Shown here one piece after another: positions 27,461-39,012 of a stretch of 64,000 nt of DNA. The notes beneath the pieces were generated by a model, which was given only the letters and a program-made list of their open reading frames with translations, did no database searches and had not been told where the DNA came from. The DNA is from Purshia tridentata (lineage: Eukaryota; Streptophyta; Magnoliopsida; Rosales; Rosaceae), in NCBI GenBank assembly GCA_003254885.1, contig QANT01006108.1, positions 22,706 to 86,705 on the forward strand, read 5' to 3'. Position numbers and translations under genes: made by a program. Position 1 is the first letter of the stretch. Each line of letters begins with the position of its first letter.

Positions 27461-27527
27461 TGTTGACTAGGCTACTTAAAACTTACAACTGTGTTGTTGA
27501 CTAGGCTACTTAAAACTTACAACTGTG
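27461..27527. repeat. 34-bp direct tandem duplication
   Basis: The 34-bp unit beginning tgttgactaggctactta is present at 27461-27494 and again at 27495-27527 without visible change, so the duplication is recent. Confidence 0.85.
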
Positions 27528-27754
27528 CAATCTAAACTAAATCCCATTAATTTTGGCATGCTTAATATCTTTTGGGTAAGAATCGGAATTTTGGTAAGCT
27601 TTAACATAACAATAGTAGCCTAAATTTTATGTGGCAGCGGCACGAGTCGGCCAAAACTCAAAATATACCCTCATGAAATATGTGAAAACAATGGCCACAC
27701 TATCCACATGTCAGCCAATATTTAATGATTTTCGATTTGTTCAATTGCAAGGAT

Positions 27755-28190
27755 GATTTTTGAATATTAACTAAAAAATAGACGGTTCAGATCGTTGAGA
27801 TATAGGGTATGAAAGATCCCCTAAACAAAATTATTTGAGGGATCTCCCCATAAGGGGCTTGATATATAGATTCCTTCCATTGAGCTATCCCTCATTTAAG
27901 GTTAAACAAGGGATCTTTTGTGAAATCCAATCCACATTGTATTTTAATAATCAAAACCGTCTACATTTTAGATATTCATTAAAAGATCCTCTTCTTTAAA
28001 ATTAGCTGAATCAGAAACTATTTACCCATGTGATTAAATGATCATCATTTCAAGTGTTTATTGAAAATATTTTGTTCGTCTATTTATTTGAATAAAGTTA
28101 ATGTTTTTTGAATATTGACTTAAAAATAGATAATTTAGATGATTGAAATATTATATGAAGTGGGTCCCATGAAAAATTTCCTCAATGAAA
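27755..28190. mobile_element. MITE-like imperfect inverted repeat with an extra arm
   Basis: The left arm from 27761 (tgaatattaactaaaaaata then gacggttcag) is matched by an inverted, diverged arm ending near 27980 (aaccgtctacattttag). Both include a gatccc block. A third, direct copy of the left arm lies at 28105-28190 (tgaatattgacttaaaaata). This is the layout of a decayed non-autonomous DNA element or two nested ones. No transposase is present. Confidence 0.45.
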
Positions 28191-29424
28191 GTGACTTGTA
28201 TATAATATATACACACACATTTAGTGCAGGAAAAATCAAATTAATTAAGGATCTCATATGATGCATGGACCGACGACTAATAAGTCTAAAATATACTAAT
28301 CAAAGTATCAAAGTGTGTACGCTATCAACCCAAAAATTACAGAGGTGCAACCCCACCAGCCAATTTATTAGACTCCACATACGTGTATATATACTTTTTG
28401 TTATATATATGGAATGGCCTGTGATAGCAACTGGTCAAAACATAGTTGATAAATACAAATTAATAGTAGAATAATATGTTTGGTTTGGTTTGTTTATTTT
28501 GGTTTTTCAGAAAAAAAGAAAGCAAGAAATAAAGACAAATTAAATAAGAAAAAATGGGATGACATCTCCAGGCAGATAGAGGTAGTAGAATGGAAGGGTG
28601 TACACGCAATTGCTGAACAAGCCACGCCCACATCTTCTGGGTACAGTCAGTCCCACAGTGGTCGCACAGCCTCACCCATCACCACCACCACCTATATCTC
28701 TCTCTTAATTCTCATTTCCCACCCTTTTGTCCCCCTCGGTGCATGGCCCCACTCAGCTGCCTTATGAAGACAACTATCCGTACGTTATGTATCACAAACT
28801 CATTGGTGAGTATGAAGCTAATTAAGCTACTAGAAAATACCCAGTGGGTCATTGTGGTAGGGGCAGTTTCACCTGGGGATGTTCCATCTGTTAATTCAAT
28901 AGTTTATCGAATACTTCAATAACGTTGACTACCCAATACTACTACTACTTCATCACATCTTGTGTGTGATCGATGTGCTTAATGTATTTAATGGTCCTCA
29001 TCATCTGATAGGATGTTTCATCAAACCAGCAAAAAGTACTGCCACTCATCCATCTCTTGATTTACAATTCATTAGAAACTAATCCTTGCCTGCATGTTTA
29101 TCACATTTCACTCTAACCTTCGTGTCAATTAAATGACTCTTGTCCAATCTATATATTGTATGAACCGAGTACTTAAAAACAAATTAATTAGTTTTATGGC
29201 CTTCATTATTTATTACCTATTCCTATTAATAGATAATAAATAACTTATATGATTAATTTTGGACACTCGAGGGGTTGTTTTATTAGACTCTCCTTAGAAC
29301 CAATATTGTAATTTAATAACTTTAAGGTAACTTATATAGAATTGAGTACGTTGTTATCTTATCGTTTGTTGATTTTGGTTCAATTCTCCCCTCACATGCA
29401 CTATCCATGGACCTAAAGAGTGAC

Positions 29425-29895
29425 AAGTTTTGACAAGACTTTAATCCGACACGAAGAGCGAATTTAGATTGGCCATTTATTGACACGAACACAAATATGG
29501 CACAATTTGCTAAACACAAATAATAAACGGATCGGGTTAGTGTCAAAAAATATAACACAATTGTGACAAACTAAACATGTTTAACTAATATTATATGAAG
29601 AAAATGAATAATTTTTCTCAATTTTTAATATATATTATATGACTTATACTTTGTAAAATTATGACTTATTTGTATATGGTTTACTAGTTTTATGATTAAA
29701 TATGTTATTTATGTTTTACATGTCATGCATAAATAACTATTTTGGTTTAAAAATACAAGAAATTATGTTTAAGTTTTAGTTCATAAGATATATGTGTCAA
29801 CCCGAACGAATTGGATTAGGAATATTGACTAATATTTAACACGAATACGAAATGACACGGCACAAATCCAACATGACATTACCCAATGCTAGTCC
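29425..29895. repeat. dispersed-repeat-like region with GACACGAA motifs
   Basis: Recurring motifs such as ccgacacgaag, gacacgaacac, aacggatcgggttag, aacccgaacgaattgg and gacacggcac are typical of a common plant family of non-autonomous elements. The ends could not be defined, so the class is uncertain. Confidence 0.35.
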
Positions 29896-31617
29896 TAATG
29901 CTTATTGCTTTCGCCTTTCATATACAACGGTAGCCAGATCAACATTTCAAATATGAATCTATTCTTGACTTCCAAGTTTGCTGAGGAATTACAAACTAAT
30001 AATCTCAACAACTCATAAATAAATCTTGGATTTTGAGTTCATGTTATCTTATCTTGTAGATAAAGATCATATCAGAACATAACAATCAATGAAAATAACA
30101 AAATTCAAACCTTTCAGATCCATACATAGTCTTGAAGGACTAATTCCAAAATAAATAAAAACAATGTTTTAATGATTGAATTTAATTAACACAATATTCG
30201 CACTTGTCCTTATTGACTAAGTCAAGCTACGTAAATTTGAATTTAGTCAATAATCAAGATCATAGAATCAGCTTCATCAAAACCTTTCTCCATTTTACAT
30301 TAACATACTAATTATTCAATCAGAAGGAAGATTTTGACAACTAATTGATTACAACAATCAATATTTGGCATTAATGGCCATTATAATTAATCACTATCTA
30401 AGATTTTTAACCAAAGCAAAAAGGTTTTTAAGGATTCATGATCTATTCATTAGGATTCGCTCATAATTTGCATTAACGTTCATGCCTCTTTTATGGACTA
30501 AAAAAAAAGGACAATCCAGCACCTTTGACTCTTATCAGTAATCTTCTTCTTTTTTCTTAATGAGCACATAACGAGATTTTGTCACTCATTTTTCTTACAT
30601 TTTCTTAATAAAGGTATTCAACAACTGACTAAGACATTTTATAAGACGCCTTGGATGTAACTTATATCGAGTTAAACCTAGCTCTAAAACTCGCTCATAA
30701 ATTTGATACACAATTACTTATAAACTAACCATTAATTTAGTAATATTTCTCTTTTACCTTTCAAGAAAACATCCCAAATTTAAATATTCCTTTTATCAGT
30801 TTCCCATATCAAAAAAATAATAATAATTTCTACATGGCAATAAATATGTACAGAAGCACACTGAAAATGACAAAATAAAAGAGAGGGCATTTTGGTAATT
30901 GGGTGGGTTGCAATTGCATTGACAACCAAGGCAATCAAAGCGTCCAAACAAGGGCAGTATCGACATTAAACGCAGACAGTACAGGGACAAAGAGGAAACT
31001 CAGAATGCAATTAATGGTTGCTCAGAATAAGATGTCCTTGTAAAGGGTCAGTAATGGTATAACACACAAATATTACTCTATGCCTGAAAAACAAGACCCC
31101 ACAGCTCAATCGAACGGTCATCACAGCTCAAACCAAATCTCAACGGTATCCAACACAAAGTCATATAAAAATTTGACGTCGACGCCATGGTAATGGGACA
31201 CCCTCTCTCACCCCTTTTCTCCTCTCTATCATTTCTTTTTCTGGTCATTCATTTTATAATTTTTTTTCTTCGGAATAATAAAAATTTATCATCCATTTTG
31301 CTTCTGTTGGGATCCTGGAACTCGAAGATCGGATCGAGCGCTCTCTCGCACTCGTACCCGAAGCCACTGAGCTCTCTCTCGGACTCGGAGGTCTTTTTCA
31401 ATCTCTAGCTCCACCATTTCTTTGCTCTAACCGAAACGCCGGCGTTTTGTTTCGTTCCATTGGATTACAGTTGGTTTTGTTTCCTCTCTCGCAGGTGTTA
31501 CATGGACTTTGAAAGCACGGAGAGAGCGAGAGCTAGAGAGAGAGAGAGAGAGGGCGGAGCGGAGGAGTCGTCGACTGTGATCCGAGCAAGTTGTGACTTG
31601 TGAGTAAAATTTTGCAG

Positions 31618-32535
31618 GTAAAATCGTCGTCTTCTCGAGCTTTGTTTTTTTGTTGAGTGTTTCGCGGTTTCGATTTCTCGAAATCTGAGAGGAAAAAAGA
31701 TCTCGCGGTTTTTCACGCGGCGATTGCGAAGAACCTGCTGTGGATTTTTCTGATTCCGGTTTCGAATATTGATCATTTTCGTTTACTCGGATCTAGAAAG
31801 ATCCGTTGGCTAAGATTTTGTTGCATTTTCTTGAACTCGAAGTTAACACAGACACAAACACAGTCTTTCTGAGAGCTTCTTCTTCACGCCGTTGATATTT
31901 TGGTTTACATTTTCGGTAATTGACAGCAATTAGTTCTTCTTTCATTGTTTATGTTGCACTGTCGCTCTCGCTATCTCTCTCTCTCTCTCTCTCTCTCTCC
32001 CAAGGCGTAGTGTGAAGGAAGCCATTTTTGTAGGTTTGACGTGCAGTATCTGAAACAATCTTTTCGTCGAACGGATTCTAAACGATTCGTTTCATCCTTC
32101 TCTTTTGTTTTTTTTCGTGATTTTTCTGCTTCTGAATCTCACAAATTCACAAACGGCTTTAATTGTTTTGATTTTCCTATTATTATCTGCTTGCTTTGGT
32201 TAGAAGTCACTGTTTGATTTATAGGTATCATGTCGGTTTTCTTTTAATTACTACCAGATTATGAGACGCTTTTAATGGCGACCCCTTCTTTTTTCTAAAA
32301 TCGATAAAATGAAGCTTCCCTGAATCCCCTATGCATTTGCCCCTCTGATTTTTCCCACATTTCAATGAATTTATTAAACACAAAAAAAAAACTCTATCTT
32401 TCTCTCTCCTCTCTCTCTCTCTCTTTAGGTTTTGTCCTTGTTGAAAGGTCCATTTGTCTTTCTTGCATTGCATAAAATTACCAGTATTGACTTGGATTCA
32501 TTTTTATTAATTCTTTTTTGCTGGGGTCTTTGCAG
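31618..32535 (+). other. probable 5' UTR intron of LBD36
   Basis: A good donor (tttgcag|gtaaaa at 31617/31618) follows GA-rich, leader-like sequence, and a strong acceptor (gtctttgcag ending at 32535) lies 36 bp before the LBD36 ATG. AS2-class genes are known to carry a leader intron. The splice itself is inferred. Confidence 0.42.
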
Positions 32536-32571
32536 TTGATTAATAAAAAAGACAGAGAAATCGATTAAACT

Positions 32572-33540
32572 ATGTCGTCGTCAAACTCTCCGTGCGCAGC
32601 CTGCAAGTTTCTGAGGCGGAAGTGCACACAAGAGTGCGTGTTCGCACCCTATTTCCCGCCGGACCAGCCGCAGAAGTTCGCGAACGTTCACAAGGTGTTT
32701 GGGGCCAGCAATGTTGCCAAGATCCTCAACGAGCTCAGTGCCACGCAGCGCGAGGACGCCGTTAACTCGCTGGCTTACGAAGCCGAGGCTCGGCTCCGGG
32801 ACCCGGTCTACGGCTGCGTCGGCCTGATCTCCATCCTCCAGCAAAGGCTGAAGGCAGTTCAGGCCGACCTATTCCAGGCGAGGAAAGAGCTCGCCACTTA
32901 CATGGGCCCACAGGCCATGCTCTCTATTCTCCAAACCCCGGCTTATATGCCACAACAGCTTCAAGGAAACGCCTCTTCTTCGGCGGTCCCGCCATACAAC
33001 ATGCCACCCATGATGGGAATTCCGACGGGGCCTTCCGGCGGCCAGTTGATGATTCGAGAGCCTCAGACAAACCAGCAGCAGCAGATGTTTGAGGCTCAGC
33101 AATTGGCGGCGGCAGTGGCTGCGAGAGAGCAGCAGGAGATGTTTAGAACTTACGATCATCAGCAGCAGCAGCAGCAGAATAAACAGCCAATGCACACACA
33201 GCAGGCTCAACATCATCATCAAGATCATGTAAGGTTTAACAGTGGGTTCGACTCGTCCACCGGCTCGGTCACTGTTAGTGGGTTCACTCCGTTGCCCGCA
33301 GGAGCTTTGCCGAGTGGTGTTTCACCTTCTTTGGCTCTGGGCTTTGATAATTCTTACCATCAGATTCAGCAAACGGAACCTCCTCACCATCACCACCATC
33401 CTCACCACCATCAGCTTCAGCTTGAGGCTCAGCTGCTGCTCCAACAGCCACACCAGGGTCAACAATCACAGGAACCCCAGCTGCAGCTAAAGCCCGAAGG
33501 CGGCGAGGAAGGTAGTAGGGGTGTTGGGCCGTCATGTTGA
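32572..33540 (+). CDS. LBD36: LOB-domain transcription factor LBD36/ASL1
   Basis: Single coding exon, 322 aa. The LOB domain occupies residues 7-108. It contains the zinc-binding C block Cx2Cx6Cx3C (Cys8, 11, 18, 22), the GAS block with FANVHKVFGASNVAKILNE, and the Leu-zipper-like coil starting VGLISILQQRLKAVQADL, so it is a class I LBD. After the domain, ELATYMGPQAMLSILQ and the block IFEAQQLAA-like (MFEAQQLAAAVAAREQQEMF), then GSVTVSGF, are hallmarks of ASL1/LBD36 as opposed to AS2. The C-terminal half is Gln/His-rich with several His runs. It is a nuclear regulator of organ boundary and leaf proximal-distal patterning. The ATG at 32572 starts MSSSNSPCAAC, as in the family. It lies in a wide gene-poor region, as is common for developmental regulators. 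Confidence 0.95.
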   Translation: MSSSNSPCAACKFLRRKCTQECVFAPYFPPDQPQKFANVHKVFGASNVAKILNELSATQREDAVNSLAYEAEARLRDPVYGCVGLISILQQRLKAVQADLFQARKELATYMGPQAMLSILQTPAYMPQQLQGNASSSAVPPYNMPPMMGIPTGPSGGQLMIREPQTNQQQQMFEAQQLAAAVAAREQQEMFRTYDHQQQQQQNKQPMHTQQAQHHHQDHVRFNSGFDSSTGSVTVSGFTPLPAGALPSGVSPSLALGFDNSYHQIQQTEPPHHHHHPHHHQLQLEAQLLLQQPHQGQQSQEPQLQLKPEGGEEGSRGVGPSC

Positions 33541-33600
33541 TGTTTACTGCAGCTCTTTTGTGCCTTCCCGCTTTTTCACTGAATCAAATTTTCATTCTAG

Positions 33601-34788
33601 GTATGCTCTCTCTAATTTCTCTGCTTCCCATTTTGCAATTCATGCATATGTCTTTTATTTATTTATTTATTTTGTGTCAGTGTTAGATGGGTAGATATGC
33701 ATTTATGAATGTTGTGATGGTTTTATGTGCAAATTGGTTTTGCTTTTTCATGAAAGGGAGCAAATGGGCAATATCGTGGAAATCCAAAATTACTCTTTAT
33801 TGCATAGAGTAGCTGTGGTTGGTTAAGAGAATTATAGTCTTTTCACAGCCAGGGATGTTCCCCAACGCACCTATAGGCTATATCAATAACATCTGAGGAG
33901 AATAGCAGGCTTACATTAGGTCTTCACTTGACACTTGCACATGCACCTTCGTAGTATCCTTTCTCTCCTGATGAACCATTTTTTTACTTGCATGATGGTT
34001 TTTGTCAGAGAAATAAATATACCTGCGCAGCTGTGATAGTGTGATGTGATGGTCTGCTTGATATAATGGGAGACATTGATTGCATGTTTTAATGGGTCAC
34101 AATTGGAAAAGGAAAAGCATGCCAGGCCTTCTATATATATGTTTGACTCGACGTAACAATTTGACAAAATGGGGTTGGCTAGAAGGGTTTTTAAGGCAAT
34201 TGGGTTGACAAACATAATTATGATCTCCACTTTAAGCCCTTAGATTGTTCTACACACTCTGTAAGGACAATACTACCCTTCTCTCCTACCTTCCAAATAA
34301 CAAGTCTCAATTTTCGCATTCGTGGGACATGAATCACATGATAATGTAAAAGTCAGTCTCATTCCAAATTCTCTATAACTCAAAGACTGGAACTTCCTTT
34401 GTGTTTTCTGTGGACTGCATGTGGTTTTGTTATATGTATTTCTCAAGCGCACAGCGTAGAAAAATAGACGAGATCTTTTTTGACATGTCATGTTTCTGAG
34501 TACAACGTATGGAACTTTTCGCCAATATACATATTGCAGTACCATGTAGATGTATATCAGTGTATTATCTTTAATTTTTAATTTGGTTTTGTGTGATATA
34601 CGGTGCTGTTCTCGAGATTATGTTAATAGGCCATTATTCTATATGGTTTTTTATTTAGTTTATTGTTTCCTAAATCTTGATTACTTTTTTATCTTTCAAC
34701 TTTTGTTAATATTGTTTGATACCATGTAGATATACATCAGACATCTCCTAATTAATATGGGTTATCCTTTTATTCTTTTTCCCTGCAG
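33601..34788 (+). other. possible 3' UTR intron of LBD36
   Basis: A donor TAG|GTATGC 60 bp after the stop and a strong acceptor tttttccctgcag ending at 34788 could define a 1.2-kb intron in the 3' UTR. There is no coding evidence, only splice-signal quality. Confidence 0.28.
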
Positions 34789-35180
34789 ATCATATCGTAT
34801 GCATACAACTGGAGAGATCTAGAGAGAGAGAGAGAGAGAGAGAGCTAGCGAGAGAGATTTATAAATGAGATTTAGAGAGGTTCAAGTAATTATATGAGGG
34901 TCCGAAATCTGCATCATTTTTGAGTTTAAAGAGAGAGCTTTCATTTGAGAGACATTTCCAAGTGTAGGAACTGCATTGATCTTCGAGTACAGTCTTGTCT
35001 TATCTTATCTTCTGGATTAGAACTAGTGGTAACTCATAATTCATCCTTCATTTTTGCAAATATGTAAATCTGAACCTCTGGAAGTATCTAATTAATGCAC
35101 TTTTCCATCTCTAGTTATATTACTTATTATTATGATTATTATATTTTAATATTATTCTTTCTAGTTGCCAAGGGGCTACT

Positions 35181-35608
35181 TAATTATTATAAGGACAATG
35201 CTTAGGTCCTCAAACTTGAGGACCAACCTTGTCCTCAAGCTCGCCAAAAATCATAATTCCGTCATGCTGGCTCAAGATCAAAACCGTTCAATTTTTAGAT
35301 CACCTAATAAAGATCATTTCTGGAAAAAATCAACTCAATCGGAAATCGTTTGATTGTATAACTGTTAACGAATAGATACATGGTTTGGTCTTTTAATTAT
35401 GACCTTATATTTATTCGTTGACAATTGTACAACCAAACGATTTCCGATTGAGTTGATTTTTTGTAGAGATGATCTTTATTAAGTAATCTAAAAATTGAAT
35501 GGTTCTGATTTTGAACCGGCACGGTGAAATTATGACTTTTGGCGGGCTTGAGGACAAAGTTGGTCCTCAAGCTTGAGGACCCAAGCATTTTTCTTATTAT
35601 AATTACAA
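35181..35608. mobile_element. long fold-back (hairpin) element, about 200-bp arms
   Basis: Left arm 35181-35380 is an inverted copy of right arm 35401-35608, with a loop of about 20 bases. Matched landmarks include taattattataag / cttattataatta at the ends, gaggaccaac / gttggtcctc, ttcaatttttagat / atctaaaaattgaa and caactcaatcggaaatcg / cgatttccgattgagttg. Arms are roughly 85-90 percent alike by eye. No transposase is present, so this is a fold-back MITE. Its transcript would form a long hairpin. Confidence 0.88.
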
Positions 35609-38600
35609 CTACTTATTTCATTATTATTATGAATATTGTTGTTGTAAATTGTAATAACAAAACATAATAGAGAAATTATGTTCACATGCAGTAGTGAAAT
35701 AGTTACACTAGTACTGCCCAGTACACAATAATGTATTTTTCTTTGTGATAATTACTTCACATTATTGTTTCACTCGATAAACCTATATATTATAATTTAT
35801 TGATAGTGGTGAAAACTTTAACATTGAAAGGAAATCTTTAGAATAAAATTTAAGGTTCCACGTGGACATTAATGTGCATTTAAAATAAAAGATTTGAATA
35901 TAATCTCTTTAGTTTACTCCATATGAACAAAATAAAGAAAAAGAGAAAGAATACTGAATACATATGTAAATGCTTTTTATTGACATTGTTTATTATTGAA
36001 TTAAAAAGAAAATACTTAAGTGATTTGAAATTAAAATTAACTTGAAATAACATATTTCTTAAGTATTTGAATTTCTTCGTATCGTAAAACAGTCAAATTT
36101 GAATGCTGAATAATTTGGTTAATTAACATAAATTTGATATTACCAAAAATCTCATAATTAAGCAATTCATAACAAAATTCAAATACAAATCCCTCATTTT
36201 TAACGTAACTTAAATGATAATAATTAATGACTTGATTTTCCTTCTACTCATTGTATTATTGCAAATTAGCAATACAGCCATATATATATGGTTTCTCTCT
36301 ATGAAGGAAAAGTTTGGGTCAACCAAAGAGATCTATAATATATTATATTGGGATTAGTGCAATTAGCTTTATAAGAATTAAAGACGTCCATAGGACCATA
36401 AGTTCATAACAACTTGTTTTTAATAATACGACACAGTACAGTTTTAGATTTTATTTTTGTAAATATTAATTAGGGTCTGTGGTGGTGGTCCACTTTAACC
36501 CTGAATCTGCTGATCGATCACGTACAACGCTTTCACTGCTTTATTGACTTATTATTTATTATTCAAACAGTGTGTATGGATCTGTCTTTTAATGAGACAA
36601 AGACCTTTACCTTTTATAATTTGCTGCATGAGAGTCCATGCCATGCATTTTGGACATGACAGGCAGCTACCCATAAAGCTCTTATCGTTTCTTCACAAAC
36701 AAATTAAACTTCACATGTGCCAATTAATGACACTAGTTTAATTAGTCGATAAACATGTTATCTTCTATGGCCTTAAAAATTAGTTCTCATACGTGGATAT
36801 TGAATATTCTCAGTATTTATATCAATATAGATCAATTTTCTTACAAGTAGGATTATTCTTATCAGTTGACCATTTCATATATTATCTCTCCCACATAAAT
36901 TTAATTTATTATGCAAATTAATTTCACTTCTATTTAAAAAAATATAATTCGTTCGTATAAATATGTAATCCCAATATATATTTTAATTTAAGAGCAATAT
37001 TCATCGATCTAAAAATTCAATTACTTCCAAGGTATCAAAGGCATTCGAAAGTTGAATCACTTTCATTAGTTAATATTTAAGGCGCATATATTAGAATTTA
37101 AACTCATTCTTAGTCTTACGCAATGTGTTTGTTGTTTATCTAGCTTACCCAGATTGTGTATGAATCATTGACAAACCAATTTGTCTTCCTATAAAAGGAC
37201 AATGATATAACAACAATTGTTGCAAATTAATAATAACCCACTAGATGCATGAACCAAATATGCTAGATTCGCAATATTATTTAGTTTAATTCCTTTCATT
37301 CTATTTAGTCGGCTACCCTTATTTAAAAATAATTCGTTGATTGTTCTTATTGTGCATATCCTAACCTATTTAATGTAAAGAATGATTCAATTAGAAAAAA
37401 ATTGAATGGTAGGAGTGGATCACTTATTCCATCCTTTTCGATTTGGCGGTCAGAGTGTTCAGACCAGCTTGCGTGCTCCTTAACTAATCTTCGTTTCTGT
37501 CCGATCAAAGACAAGTTATCTATGCCGAAAGCAAACTCAATGCCTGACCAACTGAACTATCCATTGGATCCCATACCTTTAGGTTCTTGTTACACTAGTA
37601 TTATATTATAAATCATGTTGATTGATTGTGAACCGTCGCTAATTGGCAAGATGCGATGTAGCTTTACACGAATCCATATATTATGAAATAGCTAGTTACA
37701 TTACATCTGATCATGGTTCTTTTTTTTTTGTGGCCAGGCTGATCATGGTTCAATTCATAGATTGCATGGAAATGTGGAATACCTTTGAGTACACGTGCTT
37801 TCCCTCATGGAATCATCGATCCTAGTGATTTATGAACAAAAGTCATACGTGTATTTAACCCTAGCTACATAATAATAGTAATATTAGTATTATTATTAAA
37901 AAAGAGAATAATTAGTAAGTCCATTTTCAAGCTTGCCTCTAATATGGATTATAAACTCTATATAGAATTATTTTCTCTCATTAGAAATCTAATAACACTA
38001 ATATGTTATATTGTTAAACTATAAATTTTGACTATTTATTCAAACAATAATTTACTTAAGCAATTGTTTAGAATCTTTAGATTAATAACCTCATAACATA
38101 ACAATCCTAAAAATGAAATGCATAAAACATATCTGCCAAGGTGAACTTTGAAATGAATCCGGCTTAAATTCAAGGTGTTTTGACCTTTTCAATTCATGTA
38201 ACTATCAGGTTCAGATTTTGAGATATTAATTGCTACAAACTGCAAAAGAATGGGAAAGTCTCGCGGGCAAGGTGGAAATGTGTTCCCTCCACCAAGATAG
38301 TGTGGCCCAAGACTGTTAGCCAGTTTCCATTGATACCCAGATCTTTTTTAACACCGAAACATGAAAGAAAACTATTGCATACTTTTACATAGTCCCCAAA
38401 AATTTCCTAAATATATGTTAATTCAGAGAAAAAAAACAAAAAAAACAAAAAAAGCTTAGCTTCGAAAACCCAGCACCATAGAAATCTATAGATTTTTTGT
38501 CACTCATCCTCTGCCTTGTTTCTGACTTTCAAATGTCTTTTGACTTTCACTACCAATTTACAGCTTGTACAGCTTTTATACTCTCCTTCCAGTTACTTCC

Positions 38601-39012
38601 AGCCATGTCAAATTCTTCCCCCACTCACCTGTTCAAACCAGGTGTTAGTTTCCCCATACAAAAGAAAGCTCGTTTTTCAGTGCATCCAAATAAAGCTCAG
38701 CAATCAGTCCCAAATTCATATAGATAATGGTTTTTTAGCTGATAAAAACTAAACGAATATTAGCAAAACAAGATTAGGTGGGCCAAAGCCACCTTACAGT
38801 TTTACAGATTTCTTGTTAATAGACATTTGCATCAGCAATACTATAAGAAAAATTTATCGCAGTACATTGATTACTACTGTGTTGAACTGTAGAAATCCAC
38901 CGAAGAAATACGTCAAGAGGTAAGGTAAGGCTATGATTGACCAACTACTGTCATTATGTAATACAGACGCAATAAATGAAAAGCAAAAGGTAAATTTACA
39001 CTAACCAGAAAG

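Larger units (their letters stand above)
23280..32571. other. 9.3-kb gene-poor region up to LBD36
   Basis: 23280-23500 should carry the L25 promoter. The bulk to 31000 is AT-rich (poly-A/T, short CTA run at 25168-25193) with small repeats and MITE-like sequence near 27.7-28.2 kb and 29.4-29.9 kb. No coding sequence is recognisable. From about 31180 the base composition changes to CT/GA-rich (GA run at 31530-31552, CT runs at 31974-32000 and 32401-32426), as expected for the LBD36 promoter and leader. Confidence 0.55.
33541..39012. other. 5.5-kb gene-poor region, LBD36 to Misato
   Basis: 33541 to about 35000 probably contains the LBD36 3' UTR. The remainder is AT-rich with one long fold-back element (35181-35608) and no recognisable gene. 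38750-39012 would be the Misato 3' UTR on the minus strand. Confidence 0.55.

Noticed and set aside
31187-31408. 73-codon plus-strand frame in the LBD36 leader region
   Set aside because: Composition follows the CT-rich leader and no protein family is recognisable.
35165-35588. Two mirrored open frames of about 60 codons, one on each strand
   Set aside because: They are the two arms of the same inverted repeat, not genes.
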